From an uncultured Streptomyces sp. (GTDB lineage: Bacteria > Actinomycetota > Actinomycetes > Streptomycetales > Streptomycetaceae), in NCBI RefSeq assembly GCF_947488945.1, contig NZ_CANLBS010000022.1, positions 1 through 64,000 on the forward strand: a stretch of 64,000 nucleotides of DNA, written 5' to 3'. A model generated the notes under the pieces. It searched no databases and was not told the origin of the DNA. It saw only the letters and a program-made list of their open reading frames with translations. The stretch's first letter is position 1; each line of letters starts with the position of its first letter. This document shows, piece after piece, positions 34,910-43,475 of this stretch. The position numbers and the translations under genes were made by a program.

Positions 34910-35110
34910 CGCTCGTGCCCGTCTTCCTCAGGTCTTTCCGCCCGATATGCCTTCTCGCTCCCGCCCCCGTGCCCCCACCGGGCATGGGGCGCGAGCGCGG
35001 CGGGGGGCCGTACGCACACCTGGGCGGCGGGCCGCCGGGGCAGCACCCGTGCCCGCCCGTTGCCCTCGCGTCTCTGCTGCGGAGCGGGTCCCGCGCCCTA
35101 ACGTCGCACC

Positions 35111-36433
35111 GTGACCACACATGCCGAACTCGAACTGCCCACGGTGACGGTGTCGCCCGGCGGGACAGCCACGACGACCCTGACGGTGCGCAACGACGGG
35201 GACATCGTCGAGGCCTACACGCTCGAAGTGGTCGGCGACTGCGCCCCGTGGAGCACCGTCGAGCCGGCACGGGTCTCCCTCTATCCCGGCACGTCCGAGA
35301 CCGTGACGATCCTCTTCGCACCGCCGCGTTCCCACGAGGTCGCGGCGGGCGAGATACCCCTGGCCGTCCGGGTGCTGCCCGCCGAGCATCCCGACTCGGT
35401 GGTGGTACCCGAGGGCACGGTGCTCGTGGAGCCCTTCCACGAACTGCGCGCGGAGCTGGACCCGCGCCGCCGCCGGGGCTGGCTCCGCGCCCGGTTCCGC
35501 GTCGCGGTGCAGAACCGGGGCAACACCGCCGTCGACGTGGCCCTCACCGGCAGGCAGGACGGCCAGGACCTGCGCCTGGTCTTCGCCCCGGACCACCGGC
35601 GCCTGGAGCCCGGCGAGTCCGCCGAGACGCGGCTGAAGGTGCGGGCCCTCAAGCCGATCTGGTTCGGTCCGCCGGCCGGCTGGCCCTTCGAGGTGCTGGT
35701 GGCCGAGGACGGCGAGCGGGAGTCCGAGGAGGAACGGCCGCTCTCCGACAGCGTGCTGCCCGGCGAGTTCGCCCAACTCCCGATTTTCCCCCGCTGGTTG
35801 CTGATCGTCCTGGCCGCGCTGCTCGCCCTGCTGATCGCGTGGTTCGCCCTGGTCCGGCCGGCCGTGCGCAGCACCGCCAAGGAAGCGGGAACGGAGGCCG
35901 CGCAGGAAGAAGCGGCCCGCGTCTCCCCACCCGACGGAGCAGCCCCGGGCGCGGAGAGCCCGACGGGGGGCCAGGAAGCCGGGCCGGGCGCGTCGGCCGC
36001 GCCAGGAGGAGGCACCGGCGGCGGTGCCGGGGCCGGTACCGGCACGGTGACGGGCCCGGGGGGCGTCGGCGGTACGCAGCAGAGCTCGGCCACCATCGAC
36101 GTGCAGACCGGGGCCGGAGCGCAGAAGGAGGGGACCTACAAGGTCCCGGCCGGGAAGGTGTTCGGCGTCACGGACATCGTCGTGGCGAACTTCCAGGGCG
36201 ACGAGGGGGTGGTGACCATCTCCTTCGGAGAGCGCAAGATCACCACCATCGCCCTGGAAACCTTCCGCAACCAGGACTATCACTGGGTCACTCCCATCCA
36301 GATTCCCGAGAACGCCACGGTCACCGCCGCGGTCACGTGCTCCAAACCCGGTACTCCGGCTACCGGAACCCAAGCTACGGGCTGCCATCAGATCCTCAAT
36401 GTGAGCGGTGTCCTGAGCGATATCCAGCGGTGA
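35111..36433 (+). CDS. eCIS-associated membrane protein with immunoglobulin-like N-terminal domains
   Basis: 440 residues. Residues about 5-110 and 111-210 are beta-rich domains of a COG1470/CARDB-like type (VSPGGTATTTLTVRNDGDIV and FRVAVQNRGNTAVDVAL). One transmembrane helix lies at about 228-248 (WLLIVLAALLALLIAWFALV). A Gly/Ala/Pro-rich linker to about 325 follows, then a beta domain to the end. No signal peptide, so the N-terminal part is probably cytosolic and the C-terminus outside. GTG start. It opens the rightward arm, divergent from the LuxR gene. Similar membrane proteins with this layout accompany Streptomyces eCIS; exact role unknown. Confidence 0.8.
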   Translation: MTTHAELELPTVTVSPGGTATTTLTVRNDGDIVEAYTLEVVGDCAPWSTVEPARVSLYPGTSETVTILFAPPRSHEVAAGEIPLAVRVLPAEHPDSVVVPEGTVLVEPFHELRAELDPRRRRGWLRARFRVAVQNRGNTAVDVALTGRQDGQDLRLVFAPDHRRLEPGESAETRLKVRALKPIWFGPPAGWPFEVLVAEDGERESEEERPLSDSVLPGEFAQLPIFPRWLLIVLAALLALLIAWFALVRPAVRSTAKEAGTEAAQEEAARVSPPDGAAPGAESPTGGQEAGPGASAAPGGGTGGGAGAGTGTVTGPGGVGGTQQSSATIDVQTGAGAQKEGTYKVPAGKVFGVTDIVVANFQGDEGVVTISFGERKITTIALETFRNQDYHWVTPIQIPENATVTAAVTCSKPGTPATGTQATGCHQILNVSGVLSDIQR

Positions 36434-37133
36434 GGCGCAGTGGCACGGAGCCTTCTCGCCGCACCTCGAACGGCGCCAGGAGAACAGAAATTCCGGGCCC
36501 GGTGAAACCGGCCGACCGGGCCGCGCCGGATTCTTGTCCCTCCTGACGGCCGGAACCTTCCGGATCACACGTCGTGCGGGACGTCGGTGAGGTGACGAGA
36601 ACGTCCGGTTCCGGCCTCCGCGAGGCCGGAATCCACCGCCCGGACCGCTCGGCGTGCTTATCGGAACAGTAGGGGCGGCCGGCCGCCGGAACGGACGCGC
36701 ACCTGCCCGGATCAGGGAAGTTCGACCGGATCAGCGCGTTCCGCGACGTATCCTGGCCGGTTTCCGCCGTGCCCCCTTCACTTCACAAGCAACGAAACAG
36801 GACGAAAGAGCGGGGAAACGCGGGAAAAGGTGGTCATTCACCCCATCACGCGTTCCGGATTCCCCTGGCCAGCCTTCCACGCGGCTCCGGGGAACCGCCT
36901 GAGACATGTTTCTCACCTCATGTTTTGCTCACATTCCCTCCGCCCGGCAGGGGGAGGGTGGAGAATCCCGCGCCTTCCTCCCCGGCCCGGTCCGGAGGGG
37001 CAGGAAACCGCCGGGCCGGGTGCCCGAAAAGGCAGCACCATTGCCCCGCCTCCGGGTCTTTGGGGCCTACTGTCCGCGGACCGGGCCGGACAAGACTGAA
37101 CCGTGATCGACTGACCACCCCGAAGGAGCGAGC
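36434..37133. promoter_or_regulatory. 700-base intergenic region upstream of sheath gene
   Basis: No credible gene. It contains inverted repeats at 36550-36563 and 36609-36631, a GGCGGCCGGCCGCC palindrome near 36675, and an unusually A/T-rich stretch around 36780-36945. The last 20 bases hold the sheath Shine-Dalgarno (GAAGGAG). Because all structural genes follow in tight order, the main eCIS structural promoter should be here. No specific sigma-factor site is recognised. Confidence 0.5.
36609..36631 (+). terminator. perfect inverted repeat, probable terminator
   Basis: Arms of ten bases (TTCCGGCCTC and its complement) flank a three-base CGC loop. It lies 175 bases after the stop of the membrane-protein gene ending at 36433 and before the sheath promoter region. 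A terminator fits best; an operator cannot be excluded. Confidence 0.5.
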
Positions 37134-38672
37134 ATGCCGTCGTACCTCACCCCCGGTGTTTACGTGGAGGAGGTGCAGTCCGGAGCGCGCCCCATCGAGG
37201 GAGTCGGCACCGCGGTCGCAGCCTTCGTCGGCTTCTCGGAGACCGGCCCCTTCCACCGGCCGACCCTGGTGACCAACTGGGACCAGTACGTCCAGACGTT
37301 CGGCGCCTTCACCGCCGGCACCTACCTGGCCCACGCGGTCTACGGCTACTTCGCCAACGGAGGCGGCTCCGCGTACGTCGTCCGCATCGGCGGTCCCGCC
37401 CAGGACGCGTCGGACGGGTCCTCGGACGGCGCCGTCGAGGCCGCCGAACCCGTCGCGCTCGGCGGCTTCCTGGTCTCCGCACGGCCCGGCGCGGGCAAGG
37501 ACCTCTCCGTCGAAGTCGCCGACGCCGAGGGGGAGAACCCGCCGGAGGACCGGTTCCGGCTGCTGGTGCGCAAGGGCAGCAAGGTCGTGGAGACCTACGA
37601 CGTCTCCACCCGCAAGAACGTCAAGGGCTACCTGGTCAGCCAGGTCCGCGATTCCGCGCTGGTGCACGTCACCGAACAGCCCGGCACGGCCCAGAGCCGC
37701 CCCGAGAAGCAGACCGTCCCCCTGGCCCCCGCCGCCGACGCCCCCGGATCCGGGGTGGCACGACTCGACGCGAGCGAGTACGTCGGGGACGCCTCCGCAC
37801 GGACGGGGTTCGCGGGACTGGAGGCGATCGACGAGATCACCATGGTCGCCGTCCCCGACCTGATGAGCGCCCACCAGCGCGGCGACATCGACGCCGAGGG
37901 CGTCAAGACGGTCCAGCTGGCGGTCATCTCGCACTGCGAGCAGATGGGCGACCGGGTGGCCGTCCTGGACACCCCGCCCGGCATGAACGCCCAGCGCGTA
38001 CGCACCTGGCGCAACGACGACGCCGGATACGACTCGCGGTACGCCACCGTGTACTACCCCTGGGTCAAGGTCTTCGACCCGGCGACCGGCCGCAACGAGC
38101 TGGTCCCGCCGAGCGGACACGTCGCCGGCGTCTGGGCCCGCAGCGACAACGAGCGCGGCGTCCACAAGGCCCCCGCCAACGAGGTCATCCGCGGTGCGGT
38201 CGACCTCGAACTGCGGCTCAGCAAGGGCGAGCAGGACCTGCTGAACCCCATCGGCGTCAACTGCGTGCGCGCGTTCCCCGGACGCGGCATCCGCATCTGG
38301 GGGGCCCGCACGCTCTCCTCCGACCCGGCCTGGCGCTACCTCAACGTACGCCGGCTCTTCAACTACCTGGAGGAGTCGATCCTCCTGGGCACCCAGTGGG
38401 TGGTGTTCGAGCCGAACGACGACCGGCTGTGGTCGAGCATCCGGCGCAACGTCACCGCCTTCCTCACGGAGGAGTGGCGCCGGGGGGCGCTGTTCGGCCG
38501 CACGGCCGCGGAGGCGTTCTACGTCAAGTGCGACCGCGAGAACAACCCGCAGGAGTCCATCGACCTGGGCCAGGTCGTCTGCGAGATCGGAGTGGCGCCG
38601 GTGAAGCCCGCGGAGTTCGTGGTCTTCCGCCTCGCGCAGTTCTCCGACAGCACCAGCCTCGTCAACGAGTGA
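37134..38672 (+). CDS. contractile tail sheath protein (eCIS)
   Basis: 512 residues. It polymerises around the inner tube and contracts to drive injection. Signature start PSYLTPGVYVEEVQSGARPIEGVGTAVAAFVG is spread over residues 2-33, and the C-terminal sheath domain shows VNCVRAFPGRGIRIWGARTL (about 379-398), YLNVRRLFNYLEESI and VVFEPNDDRLW. The middle (about 90-220) is the variable surface domain. Streptomyces clusters have one sheath gene, unlike PVC or Afp with three, and only one is present here. ATG follows GAAGGAG. First gene of the structural operon. Confidence 0.96.
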   Translation: MPSYLTPGVYVEEVQSGARPIEGVGTAVAAFVGFSETGPFHRPTLVTNWDQYVQTFGAFTAGTYLAHAVYGYFANGGGSAYVVRIGGPAQDASDGSSDGAVEAAEPVALGGFLVSARPGAGKDLSVEVADAEGENPPEDRFRLLVRKGSKVVETYDVSTRKNVKGYLVSQVRDSALVHVTEQPGTAQSRPEKQTVPLAPAADAPGSGVARLDASEYVGDASARTGFAGLEAIDEITMVAVPDLMSAHQRGDIDAEGVKTVQLAVISHCEQMGDRVAVLDTPPGMNAQRVRTWRNDDAGYDSRYATVYYPWVKVFDPATGRNELVPPSGHVAGVWARSDNERGVHKAPANEVIRGAVDLELRLSKGEQDLLNPIGVNCVRAFPGRGIRIWGARTLSSDPAWRYLNVRRLFNYLEESILLGTQWVVFEPNDDRLWSSIRRNVTAFLTEEWRRGALFGRTAAEAFYVKCDRENNPQESIDLGQVVCEIGVAPVKPAEFVVFRLAQFSDSTSLVNE

Positions 38673-38716
38673 CCTTCGCGGTCCTCCCCCACCATCGGAA
38701 CAGGTGACACACAGTC

Positions 38717-39157
38717 ATGGCAGAGGGCGACGCTCTTTCCACCCACGTCTTCGGCGTCCAGCTCGGCGGCTATCTCGTCGAGTCCATCCAAGAGGTCAGC
38801 GGCATGACCGTCGAGGAGGAGGTCGTCGAGGTCCGGCAGGTGACCGCCGAGGGCAAGCAGATCATCCGCAAGCAGCCGGGCGCCCGGCAGGCGGGCGAGG
38901 TGACGATCACCCGCGGGCTCGACAAGAGCAGCGAGTTCACCAACTGGATCAAGGAGACGCTCAACAACGGGGCGGTGGACACCGCCCGTCAGAACCTCAC
39001 GATCGAGATCAAGGACTCGACCGGTGAGACGGTCCGCCGCATCCAGCTCATGCAGGGCTGGGCCAGCAAGTGGGAAGGCCCGTCGCTGAAGGCCGGCGAG
39101 TCGAGCGCCGCCACCGAGACCGTGACCATCACCTTCGAGGAGATCGTGGTCGAATGA
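38717..39157 (+). CDS. inner tail tube protein (Pvc1/gp19-like)
   Basis: 146 residues, T4 gp19-like tube subunit stacking inside the sheath. Family features are HVFGVQLGGYLVESIQEVSG near the N-terminus, VTITRGLDKSSEFTNWIKET (about 57-76) and the closing TVTITFEEIVVE. The gene follows the sheath by 44 bases, with a weak AACAGGTGA upstream of ATG. Its stop overlaps the next start (ATGA). Confidence 0.94.
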   Translation: MAEGDALSTHVFGVQLGGYLVESIQEVSGMTVEEEVVEVRQVTAEGKQIIRKQPGARQAGEVTITRGLDKSSEFTNWIKETLNNGAVDTARQNLTIEIKDSTGETVRRIQLMQGWASKWEGPSLKAGESSAATETVTITFEEIVVE

Positions 39158-39651
39158 GGCGCCGGACCGTGACGTCGGGCGGCCTCGACGAAGTCCTCGA
39201 CAGCCTCGCCCCCGCCGCCCGCGAGGAGGGCGCGGGGCAGCCCGCGCCCCGGGAGCGGGAGCGGGAACGCGACCGGGAGACGCTGCGCACCGAGTTCGAG
39301 TTCGAGCTGCCGCGTGGGTACGTCGACGACGAGGGCCGGCTCCATCGTGACGGATCGATGCGGCTGGCGACCGCCCGGGACGAGCTGCGCCCGCAGATCG
39401 ACCTGCGGGTGAAGGAGAACCCGGCGTACCTGTCCGTGGTGCTGCTGAGCCAGGTCATCACCCGGCTCGGCACCGTCACCGACGTGCACGCCGGCGTCGT
39501 GGAGCGGATGTACGCCACCGACGTGGCGTTCCTCCAGGACTTCTACCGCCGGATCAACAGTGAGGGCCACACGCACGCGGCGGTCACCTGCCCGCTGTGC
39601 CACGGCTCGTTCGAGGTGGACCTCTCGGGTGGGCGCCTGGGGGAATCGTGA
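39154..39651 (+). CDS. eCIS assembly protein with C-terminal CxxC
   Basis: 165 residues, unnamed family found next to the tube gene in actinomycete eCIS. Residues about 20-45 are a charged helix rich in Arg and Glu. The centre has a beta-rich segment (FEFELPRGYVDDEGRLHRDG) and an acidic helical stretch. The end holds VTCPLCHGSFEVDLSGG, a CxxC that could bind zinc. The position matches the tail-assembly chaperone slot of phage modules, which is inference. ATG overlaps the tube stop; stop overlaps the next GTG. Confidence 0.8.
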   Translation: MRRRTVTSGGLDEVLDSLAPAAREEGAGQPAPRERERERDRETLRTEFEFELPRGYVDDEGRLHRDGSMRLATARDELRPQIDLRVKENPAYLSVVLLSQVITRLGTVTDVHAGVVERMYATDVAFLQDFYRRINSEGHTHAAVTCPLCHGSFEVDLSGGRLGES

Positions 39652-39806
39652 CGTACGCGCTTCCCCGGTTGCGGGAGGAGATCGCGTACGTCGCCTACCA
39701 CTTCCACTGGCAGCGTGAGGACATCCTCGACCTGACCCACGGCGAGCGACAGCAGTGGGTCAGGGAGATAGCGCGGATCAACACCCGCGTCAACGAAGGC
39801 GGGTGA
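39648..39806 (+). CDS. small DUF6760-like eCIS protein
   Basis: 52 residues. The sequence pattern LREEIAYVAYHFHWQREDIL followed by HGERQQWVREI is that of a small family (DUF6760-like) encoded after the tube-associated gene in eCIS. It would form two helices. It begins at a GTG that overlaps the previous stop (GTGA) and ends five bases before the next gene. Probably a partner of the preceding CxxC protein; function unknown. Confidence 0.8.
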   Translation: MTYALPRLREEIAYVAYHFHWQREDILDLTHGERQQWVREIARINTRVNEGG

Positions 39807-39810
39807 TCGT

Positions 39811-42800
39811 GTGGGGCTCGGGAACCGGTGGCGCCGGCCGGACCGGTCGGCGTCCGGCACGCCCTCGGGGGACGGTGCCGCGGCGTCTTCGGGCGGGAAC
39901 CCGCAGGACCGGGCCAACCCGGCCGCGGCGCCCGCCGCGAACGGGGACCCGGGCTGGGACGGGGGCTGGCAGCGGGTCGCCGCTCCGGCGACCACCGTCG
40001 CCCGCGCCTCCATCGGGGTGAGCGACGGACTGCGGTTCCGTTCGCAGCTCGCCTCGTGGCAGAATCCGGCGTTCGGCGGCGAACTCGGCCACGCCGTCCT
40101 GCCGTCCGCACCCGTCGGCCTCATCCACGGCGTCGCGCGTCCGGGCGTCGCCCGTCCCTCGACGGCCGGAGGGCCGCTGCTGCTGCGCGCCGTCCGGCCC
40201 GGCACGGACGAGGAGCCGCCGGCCCCGGCCGGACCGCCGCCCGTCGCCGCCGGTGGGAGGAAGCCGTCCGCCGGAACGGGCGGCCGGTCCGGGGACGCGC
40301 GCCGGACCGGCCCGCGGGAACGCGGCACCGGGGCGGACACCACGGCCGGCGGACCGGCCCGGTCCACGACGAGCCCCGCCACCGGTCCGTCCGAGTCCCC
40401 GGGGCACCTGCCGGACCCGTCACCGGCACCGGCCACGCCACCTTCCCGGGACGCCGCGCCCGCACGGGTCGCCGCCGTGCGACCCCGGCGGACCGCCCCG
40501 CCGCTGACCGTCGCCCGGCGCCCCGCCATGACGCTGCGGCGGATCGCCGGCATCCCGCCGGCCCCGGCCGCGCCCTTCGGACCCGTCGGACCCGTCACGC
40601 CCGCGCCCCCGGAGCCCTCAGCCCCCACCGCCACCGCAGCCACCGCGCCCACCGGCCCCGTATCCCGAAGCACCGCCCCGGCACGCCCCGCGACGGTTCG
40701 GCCCGCCCTCGGCAAGCCGCTGGCCGAACTGCCCCCCGGGGCGGTCCGTGCCGACGGGCCGGAGCGGAGCGGACCGGCGCCGTCCAGCCCCTCCGGGCCG
40801 CCGGCACCGGGCATGCCGGTGCTGCGGCGGGAAACCCCGGACGCGGCCGTCCCGCCGCCGGGCGCCGCCCCGGCACCCGCCACCGCCCGCCGGCCGCCCG
40901 CGTCCCGGGCCGGCGCCGCGGGGACCGACCCGTCGCCGGCAGCGGCGTCGCGGCCGGGCGGCCCGCCGGGGGCCGGGCACCTGCCCGCGGTCCAGCGGTC
41001 CTCCGCCGCCGACACGGCCACCTCCCGTGCCCGTGCACGCGGCGGCCTCGGCGTTCCGCTGCCCGCCCTCCCGCCGACGGCCCGGCTCCAGAACGACGCC
41101 CCGTTGCTCGGTGACCGCGGCCGGACCCGTCCCACGGAGACCCCGCGCGACACCCGGCAGGGCGCCCCGGCCGCAGGAGCCGCCGCCGGAACTCCGGGTC
41201 CGGCCACCGGTACCGCGGGCAACCCCGCCGCGGCCTCCCCCGCCACGCCCACCACCCCGCCGCCCACGCCCACCGCGCCGATGCCGGTACGTTCCCGGGC
41301 TGCGGGTCCGCCGCCCGGCGCCCCGACGCCGCAACCGGCGGCACTGCAGCGCGCGACGGCCGGTCCGGGCCCCCGCTCCGGCACCCGCGCGCCCGAGGAG
41401 CGTCCGCGCCGGTCTCCCGGCGCTCCGCCCGCCCCCGTCCGCATCCGCAGCGTCACCCCGCTCCCTGCTTACGGAACCCCTCCCGGCGCGGCGGACGCGC
41501 GCACGGGAACGCCGGGCACCACCAGCGGTACCGGCTCCGGCTCCGGCTCCGGCTCCGGCTGCGGCTCCGGCTCCGGCTCCGGCTCCGGCAAGGCGATCAC
41601 GGGGACGCCGGGCGCGCAAAGCCCGAGCGGGACGCGGTCACCCGTCGTCCAGCGCACCCGGGCCCTCCTGTCCAGCAGATCGCTGAAGGTCAACACCACA
41701 CCCGTGGAGGGTTTCCCGACGCCGCAGGCCACGTCCACCGCTGCCGCCCGGCCCGTCGTCGCGGCCACCTGGCGCCGGGACGCGGGGCCCGCCGCCCCCG
41801 GCGCACCGCAGCCGGGTCCCGGCCGTCCGGCCACGGCGGAACACCGACCCCCCACGGGCGGTGGCGCGGCCTCCCCGGCGGCTGCCTCCCGGCCACGCCC
41901 CGGCGCGACGACCGGCCCGCCCCGGCTCCTGCGGCGGCAGCCGCCCGGCGCCCCCGCCCAGCGCTCGACGGCCCCCGGCTCCGCGGCGCCCTACGAGGCC
42001 GCCACCGGGTCCGGCCGGGCGGGCACGCCTCCCGCCGACGCCCCGCAGCGCGGCGCACGTCCCGGCCGGACGCCCGCCGCGGTCCCCGGTCGTCCCGCCC
42101 CGGCGGCCGTCACCCCCGCCGGGCGCGCGACTCCGTTCGGCGGCGTTCTCCAACGGCTCGTACGGCGTTCCGATCCTCCGCGGCCCGGCGCGCACGACGG
42201 CCCCGGCCTCCCGGCCGCTCCCGGTCCCGGCCTCCCGGCCACTCCCGGCCCCGGTCCCCGGCCGGACGGCCGGGAAAGGGAACCGGCCACGGATGCGGAC
42301 GCTCCGGCGCCACGCCCCGTGCGGCCCCTCCCGGTCGTGCGCCCCCATCCCCCCGGGCCCACCCCGCGGCACGGTGACGCCACGGCCCTCCAGCGGGCCG
42401 TGCTGCCCGTGGTGCCGGAATCGGTCGGCCCGGTCGCCGCGCCCGCGGCACCTGCGGGCGCTCCCCCGGTGACCACAGGTCCGCCGCCCCTGTCCGTACG
42501 CGTCCCCCCGCGCACCGCCGCACCGGGACCGGCGGCCGCTCCGGCCGGCGCCGTGCCGCGCACCGCGGGCGGGGGCGTACCGCGCACCGTGCAGCGGGCG
42601 CCCGACGACGCGACCACGGCACCGGCGAAGACGGCCACCGTGCCCACGGCCGAGAAGGGCGCCGGCTCCGCCGGCGGAGCCGGCACACCGGCGGCGAAGG
42701 CGGTGCCGGGCAGGGACGTGGTGTCGGGCAAGGACCTGGACGAACTCGCCCGCCGTCTGGTCGAACCGCTGGGCCGGCTGTTGCGGGCCGATCTGCGCCG

Positions 42801-42843
42801 GGGGCGGGAACGGGCCGGGCGGCTGCACGACGGCCGCCGCTGA
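39811..42843 (+). CDS. very long Pro/Ala-rich disordered eCIS protein
   Basis: 1,010 residues, nearly all Pro, Ala, Gly, Thr and Arg, with no globular domain until the end. Short ordered islands occur near 45-105 (PGWDGGWQRVAAPATTVARA, and LRFRSQLASWQNPAF) and recurring RRTAPPLT/TVARRPAM-type elements. The last about 35 residues (DELARRLVEPLGRLLRADLR) form an amphipathic helix typical of actinomycete eCIS proteins of this slot. GTG at 39811. Candidate roles are tape measure, scaffold or cargo-carrier; none is proven. GC bias at third positions and its exact fit between eCIS genes support real coding. Confidence 0.75.
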   Translation: MGLGNRWRRPDRSASGTPSGDGAAASSGGNPQDRANPAAAPAANGDPGWDGGWQRVAAPATTVARASIGVSDGLRFRSQLASWQNPAFGGELGHAVLPSAPVGLIHGVARPGVARPSTAGGPLLLRAVRPGTDEEPPAPAGPPPVAAGGRKPSAGTGGRSGDARRTGPRERGTGADTTAGGPARSTTSPATGPSESPGHLPDPSPAPATPPSRDAAPARVAAVRPRRTAPPLTVARRPAMTLRRIAGIPPAPAAPFGPVGPVTPAPPEPSAPTATAATAPTGPVSRSTAPARPATVRPALGKPLAELPPGAVRADGPERSGPAPSSPSGPPAPGMPVLRRETPDAAVPPPGAAPAPATARRPPASRAGAAGTDPSPAAASRPGGPPGAGHLPAVQRSSAADTATSRARARGGLGVPLPALPPTARLQNDAPLLGDRGRTRPTETPRDTRQGAPAAGAAAGTPGPATGTAGNPAAASPATPTTPPPTPTAPMPVRSRAAGPPPGAPTPQPAALQRATAGPGPRSGTRAPEERPRRSPGAPPAPVRIRSVTPLPAYGTPPGAADARTGTPGTTSGTGSGSGSGSGCGSGSGSGSGKAITGTPGAQSPSGTRSPVVQRTRALLSSRSLKVNTTPVEGFPTPQATSTAAARPVVAATWRRDAGPAAPGAPQPGPGRPATAEHRPPTGGGAASPAAASRPRPGATTGPPRLLRRQPPGAPAQRSTAPGSAAPYEAATGSGRAGTPPADAPQRGARPGRTPAAVPGRPAPAAVTPAGRATPFGGVLQRLVRRSDPPRPGAHDGPGLPAAPGPGLPATPGPGPRPDGREREPATDADAPAPRPVRPLPVVRPHPPGPTPRHGDATALQRAVLPVVPESVGPVAAPAAPAGAPPVTTGPPPLSVRVPPRTAAPGPAAAPAGAVPRTAGGGVPRTVQRAPDDATTAPAKTATVPTAEKGAGSAGGAGTPAAKAVPGRDVVSGKDLDELARRLVEPLGRLLRADLRRGRERAGRLHDGRR
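41533..41589 (+). repeat. GGCTCC hexanucleotide repeat in coding sequence
   Basis: About nine tandem copies of GGCTCC, interrupted once by GGCTGC, encode a Gly-Ser tract inside the long disordered eCIS protein. Repeats like this can change length by slippage without breaking the frame. Confidence 0.9.
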
Positions 42844-42900
42844 CGGCAAGACCCGGCACGGCACGCAGGGCCCCGGCAGGGCACAGCAGCACACGCCGGG

Positions 42901-42940
42901 ACACGGCAGGACACGGCAGGACACGGCAGGACACGGCAGA
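42901..42940. repeat. 10-bp tandem repeat upstream of second tube gene
   Basis: Three exact copies of ACACGGCAGG and a fourth ending in A; a degenerate copy precedes them. They lie in the 121-base gap before the second tube gene. The rest of the gap is purine-rich and contains its Shine-Dalgarno. Confidence 0.9.
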
Positions 42941-42964
42941 GAACGAAGAGAAGAAGAGAAGCGC

Positions 42965-43390
42965 ATGACGGACAACATCTTCGCGACGAGCGTGTTCTTC
43001 AAGCTCGTCATCGGCGGCAGCGACCTGGGCGCGTTCCACACCTGCTCGGGCCTGGGCGCCGAGGTGGAGATGGAGACGTACGCCGAGGGCGGCAACAACG
43101 GGTTCACCTGGCAACTGCCCGGCCGCATCACCTGGACCAACATCACGCTGACCCGCCCGGTCACCACCGACACCCTCAAGATCGCGCGGTGGCTGAACGA
43201 GACGATCCAGCGGGTCGAGCCCAAGGACGGCGAGATCGTCGCCCTGCGGCCCGACCTCAGCCGCATCATCAGCTGGCAGGTCCAGGGCATCGTGCCGGTG
43301 CGCTGGCAGGGGCCGTCCTTCGACCCGGCGAACTCACAGGCGGCGATCGAGACGCTGGAGATCGCGCACGAGGGCCTGGAGCCCTCCTGA
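42965..43390 (+). CDS. second inner tube/tail-tube-initiator protein (Pvc5-like)
   Basis: 141 residues, gp19-like phage tail tube family. Recognisable segments are FFKLVIGGSDLGAFHTCSGL (about 11-30), the acidic-glycine loop EMETYAEGGNN, then ITWTNITLTRPVTTDTLKIA and closing AAIETLEIAHEGLE. It differs clearly from the tube protein at 38717, so it is probably the tube initiator or baseplate-proximal tube ring, as Pvc5/Afp5 is. The ATG is preceded by AGAAGAAGAGAAG. Confidence 0.93.
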   Translation: MTDNIFATSVFFKLVIGGSDLGAFHTCSGLGAEVEMETYAEGGNNGFTWQLPGRITWTNITLTRPVTTDTLKIARWLNETIQRVEPKDGEIVALRPDLSRIISWQVQGIVPVRWQGPSFDPANSQAAIETLEIAHEGLEPS

Positions 43391-43431
43391 CGCGCGACCG
43401 CCGCGGCGCGGCGCGGACGTATTCCCACTGA

Positions 43432-43458
43432 CGGAACAGACGGAACAGACGGAACAGA
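43432..43458. repeat. 9-bp tandem repeat preceding LysM gene
   Basis: Three exact copies of CGGAACAGA, followed by a diverged unit CGGAAAGGA (43459-43467) that supplies the Shine-Dalgarno AAGGAG of the next gene. Confidence 0.9.
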
Positions 43459-43475
43459 CGGAAAGGAGACCCACC

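Noticed and set aside
36660..36700. A WhiG-type promoter (CCGATAAG on the minus strand).
   Set aside because: No TAAA box lies at the required distance upstream.
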